Shown piece after piece: positions 61,713 through 64,000 of a stretch of DNA of 64,000 nucleotides (positions are counted from its first letter, which is position 1; every line of letters starts with the position of its first letter). Below the pieces are notes generated by a model, which was not told the DNA's origin, did no database searches, and saw only the letters and a program-made list of their open reading frames with translations. Origin of the DNA: Chryseobacterium panacisoli. Lineage in GTDB: Bacteria; Bacteroidota; Bacteroidia; Flavobacteriales; Weeksellaceae. A program made the position numbers and the translations under genes. The DNA lies in assembly GCF_008274625.1 (NCBI RefSeq), contig NZ_VTRU01000001.1:124001-188000 (forward strand), in the 5' to 3' direction.

Positions 61713-62132
61713 TTATTTCAGCTCCTCATATTTCCAGATGCCTGAAATACTTAAGATCGATAACCCTGGTTGTTTTTCACCATAACTGAATACACCTATG
61801 TATTTTGAATGACAGGCTGGGCAATCGGTGCCAAAATATAAAGTTGGCTGATCATTGACTGTAAGTTCTCCGAAATGAAGCATTCTTTGAGAAGTTTCAC
61901 TAACCATTCCGTGCTTTAACAATTCGCTTTTGGATAAAACTTTATCTTCGTTGTACAGCTGGAAGATTGGAAATCCTGATTCATAAGGCTTTATCTCAGC
62001 GGTATTTTCATGACCGCAATTACAGCAGGTAAAGGTGGTGATGGCTGAGGGGAGAGCTTCATCATTCATAAAATTGCTTTTTGTAACTGAAGCTTTTTTA
62101 ATAATGTTTATTTTGTCTGAAATTGAATACAT
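61713..62132 (-). CDS. zinc-ribbon protein, possible partner or immunity protein of the upstream TNT-like gene
   Basis: The 139-residue cytoplasmic protein has two Cys clusters: FTCCNCGHENTAE near residue 37 and FGTDCPACHSKYIG near residue 105, which together look like a zinc site. The middle (LYNEDKVLSKSELLKHGMVSETSQRMLHFGELTVNDQPTLYFG) and the strand-rich end (LSILSISGIWKYEEL) match no family I know. It starts 10 bases after the stop of the TNT-like lipoprotein gene, on the same transcript. Adjacent genes of this size are often immunity proteins, but that is inference from position only. Confidence 0.65.
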   Translation of the reverse strand: MYSISDKINIIKKASVTKSNFMNDEALPSAITTFTCCNCGHENTAEIKPYESGFPIFQLYNEDKVLSKSELLKHGMVSETSQRMLHFGELTVNDQPTLYFGTDCPACHSKYIGVFSYGEKQPGLSILSISGIWKYEELK

Positions 62133-62142
62133 CTGAGTTGAT

Positions 62143-62856
62143 TTATGGCTGAATAACTGTGCCCACTAAGTTAGGATATTTTCCGCTTGGACTTTTCTTG
62201 ATGGTCACTTTTATATAACCTTCTTCTGCCAGTTTATTCCATGTTTTCTGATAACCTGTGTTGATATCAACCGGAATTTTCCACATGGTTTGTTTTCCTT
62301 TTCCAGCCTGACTAAACCAAGGAATAATGTCTGCTGTCTGGGTTTTAAACTGCATTGAATTGTTCAGAACATCAATCTCATAATAGAAGTCGTACTTGTC
62401 TTCAGCCTGGTTTAATGCTCTTTGGGTAAACGTGTAGGTATATCCGTTGATGATTGGGCTTGTAAAGCTTCCTCCTAAGGTAGGAACGCCTGTTCCGTTG
62501 TAACTGCCTACGGCGCCGCTGTATCGGTCAAATTTCTGTCCAACCTGTAATGCAACATCATCAACGATATTGTAGCCTCCGTTTGCAGGCGGCCACCCGC
62601 CATTTAAATTGTTCGCCTTAAAAAGGGATTCCAGTTCGCTCCATTTTCCTCTTTTGTATAAATCGTAAGCTTGATTTTTAAGCGCCTCACTCACCGAATT
62701 ATTGGGATCATAAGTTACTGCCAGTTCATCTGCATTTTTGTAGAATACCGTGGTGACATCGGGATTGATGTCTATTACATCATCATTGTCTGAGTTACAG
62801 GCAACCGAGAACGAAGTAATGGCTAAAAAAAAGATGTACTTAAATAAATGTTTCAT
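62143..62856 (-). CDS. lipoprotein with TNT-like (NAD-glycohydrolase toxin-like) domain
   Basis: The 237-residue protein has a lipoprotein signal (FFLAITSFSVACNS, Cys20) followed by an acidic tract. From residue ~80 on it resembles TNT domains, the NAD-glycohydrolase fold of mycobacterial CpnT. Landmarks are GGWPPANGG, the LQVGQKFDRYSG strand with Arg111, GTGVPTLGGSFTSPI, a Y-D-F-Y-Y-E-I strand, and IIPWFSQAGKGKQTMWKIP with Gln189. These fall in the same order as the TNT pattern P-P-N-G ... D-R-Y-G ... PWFGQPGGGxQ. The catalytic His of CpnT cannot be placed with certainty. The family call is from memory of motifs. Confidence 0.62.
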   Translation of the reverse strand: MKHLFKYIFFLAITSFSVACNSDNDDVIDINPDVTTVFYKNADELAVTYDPNNSVSEALKNQAYDLYKRGKWSELESLFKANNLNGGWPPANGGYNIVDDVALQVGQKFDRYSGAVGSYNGTGVPTLGGSFTSPIINGYTYTFTQRALNQAEDKYDFYYEIDVLNNSMQFKTQTADIIPWFSQAGKGKQTMWKIPVDINTGYQKTWNKLAEEGYIKVTIKKSPSGKYPNLVGTVIQP

Positions 62857-63278
62857 ATAAAAAATTTTAAATTATTTTAAAATTAGGAGGTATTAGAAGG
62901 GGCTACCTTTTTGAAACATCGTTCTTAAAAATCTTAAGTGGAAATACTGATATGTATATTATTAATGTTTTTTCCGGCCAATAAAAAATAATGATCAGAA
63001 TCTAATTTAATAACAGTTTTTTTGGCATCAAATTGTTAAAAGATCAGCTCAGCCAAAACAGGGTCGAGAGAAGCAACTGTATCAGACGTTTAAAAAACGA
63101 CTTTGGAGCTCCCTTAAATACAAACTGGGTAAACGGTACAATAAAAGAATATTATTGTTCGATAAATTTAAATCAAAAAACTCAAATACTAGTTATTTTA
63201 TTTTAAATAAAATATTATTATGAAATTAATTACAGTAATAAATGAATTTAATGTAATATTTTACATTTTACAAAAATA
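62857..63278. other. long AT-rich intergenic region
   Basis: There is no conventional gene. A 57-codon frame without ATG (TTG at 63033 to stop at 63206) reads LLKDQLSQNRVERSNCIRRL and later GAPLNTNWVNGTIKEYYC, which looks more protein-like than its surroundings. It may be a gene remnant. The promoter of the TNT-like gene should also lie here. Confidence 0.35.
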
Positions 63279-63302
63279 AAACTGCCCCGTAAAGGGCAGT
63301 TT
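63279..63302 (-). terminator. terminator of the GEVED/T9SS gene
   Basis: AAACTGCCC (63279-63287), loop CGTAAA, GGGCAGTTT (63294-63302). The minus-strand gene ends at 63330. Confidence 0.85.
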
Positions 63303-63329
63303 TTTCACATCGTTTAACTTTAAAGGTTA

Positions 63330-64000
63330 TTAATTTTTAATAAATCTTTTAGTTGATTCTCCAATTTGAAGCATATAAGCGCCTTTAATCAGGTTGCTTA
63401 CGTTTACAGAGCCTCTCTGAAGTTTTCCTGAGTCAATGAGTTTTCCACCCATATCGAAGATTTTATAATCTTCTGAAGTTGTATTGGAAATATAAAGTAC
63501 GTCTCTGACAGGGTTTGGATAAAGCTTAATGTCTGTGATCAGATCTTTCGTATTCTGAAGATCTCCTTTTCCTGATGAAACGATATTAAGAGTGTAATCC
63601 TCAACCTGGCCATAAGTGAACGCTTCACATGATGAAGTAGGAATTGAGCTATATTTCATCATTACTCTCATTCTTGTAGATCCAACAGTTGCTGTAGATG
63701 GAATTGTTATAGATCCGGTAACCGGGCTTGTTGTAGATCCTGCTTTTGTCCAAGCTAATTCTCCACTGTCTGTAAAGTCTCCATCACCGTTGTAATCAAT
63801 ATAAACAGCATATGCTTCGCTATATTTTGTAGAAGTCCAAACCGGAGTAACGGAGATTGTATAAGCGCTTCCTCTTGTTACATTGGTAGAAACTGAAGTG
63901 AAGTTTTCATAACCAGCTGTTCCCGTAGAAGTATTATTAATAGATCCGAATTTTACATTTCCGATTCTTTCATCAGCTGTGTTGGATGCTGAAGAAGAGC
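63330..64000 (-). CDS. GEVED-domain protein with T9SS sorting domain, N-terminus cut by window edge
   Basis: The frame is open from the stop at 63330 to the right edge, about 223 codons, so the ATG at 63671 is internal. The visible part starts with a beta-rich GEVED domain: VYIDYNGDGDFTDSGELAW, then TVGSTRMRVMMKYS and CEAFTYGQVEDYTLNI, where Gly-Gln-Val-Glu-Asp is the namesake motif. A type A T9SS sorting domain follows (IKLYPNPVRDVLYISN ... GKLQRGSVNVSNLIKGAYML ... RFIKN). GEVED proteins are typically secreted adhesins or peptidases; the catalytic part, if any, lies outside the window. Confidence 0.9.
   Translation of the reverse strand, partial: SSSASNTADERIGNVKFGSINNTSTGTAGYENFTSVSTNVTRGSAYTISVTPVWTSTKYSEAYAVYIDYNGDGDFTDSGELAWTKAGSTTSPVTGSITIPSTATVGSTRMRVMMKYSSIPTSSCEAFTYGQVEDYTLNIVSSGKGDLQNTKDLITDIKLYPNPVRDVLYISNTTSEDYKIFDMGGKLIDSGKLQRGSVNVSNLIKGAYMLQIGESTKRFIKN

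Noticed and set aside
1..64000. CRISPR array, prophage or integrated plasmid
   Set aside because: No regularly spaced direct repeats, cas genes, integrase, phage structural genes or replication genes were found. The tRNA-Ala gene has no duplicated 3' end nearby to suggest an attachment site.

Overview
The window looks like chromosomal DNA of a Chryseobacterium-like flavobacterium (Bacteroidota). Several lines point there. The DNA is AT-rich. Start codons lack clear Shine-Dalgarno sequences. Promoters follow the Bacteroidota pattern TTG-N(16-19)-TANNTTTG (best at 8696, 15095 and 27715). Several secreted proteins end in type IX secretion (T9SS) sorting domains, and gene content and protein style fit the genus. 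There are no phage or insertion-sequence genes and no CRISPR array. One tRNA gene, tRNA-Ala(GGC), is present.

Layout. 0-5 kb: an AraC-type regulator cut by the left edge, divergent from a tripartite drug-efflux operon (small ORF, TolC, HlyD, MFS). 5-8.5 kb: minus-strand hydrolase, PhzF-like isomerase and a TPR/AraC membrane regulator. 8.7-12.5 kb: an accessory operon of two small HTH proteins followed by three tandem secreted C1q-like proteins. 12.6-22 kb: a mosaic of small genes: a Crp/Fnr regulator, a DUF5648-like lipoprotein, a double-glycine bacteriocin-like peptide, the tRNA, a HAD phosphatase, a rifampin ADP-ribosyltransferase fused to a helical-repeat domain, lipoproteins, an NlpC/P60 hydrolase and a stand-alone LytTR regulator. 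22-27.7 kb: an ICMT-like methyltransferase, dapD and a four-gene glycan operon (GT87-like, GT2, deacetylase, GT4).

27.7-35.8 kb: the complete histidine operon hisG-D-C-B-H-A-F-IE. It is preceded by a His-codon leader peptide and an attenuator, and it is interrupted twice by related hairpin-forming repeats. 35.9-39.7 kb: three tandem M28 peptidases with T9SS tails. 40-51.7 kb: the usual thrS-infC-rpmI-rplT block, split here by about 8.4 kb carrying a WG/Sel1 protein, a NarL-type two-component system and small exported proteins. infC seems to begin at a rare AUA codon.

52-64 kb: an M19 dipeptidase, a palindrome cluster, a conserved helical protein, the leucine operon leuA-C-D-B with a short LeuA, and a minus-strand operon (NTP pyrophosphohydrolase-like, thioredoxin-like, DUF4230). 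These are followed by a lipoprotein resembling TNT NAD-glycohydrolase toxins with a zinc-ribbon neighbour, and by a GEVED/T9SS protein cut by the right edge.

The two amino-acid operons, dapD, thrS, infC and the ribosomal proteins form the conserved core. The C1q operon, bacteriocin-like peptide, Arr fusion and TNT-like gene are the accessory material most worth attention. All functional statements come from motif reading; no database search was run.
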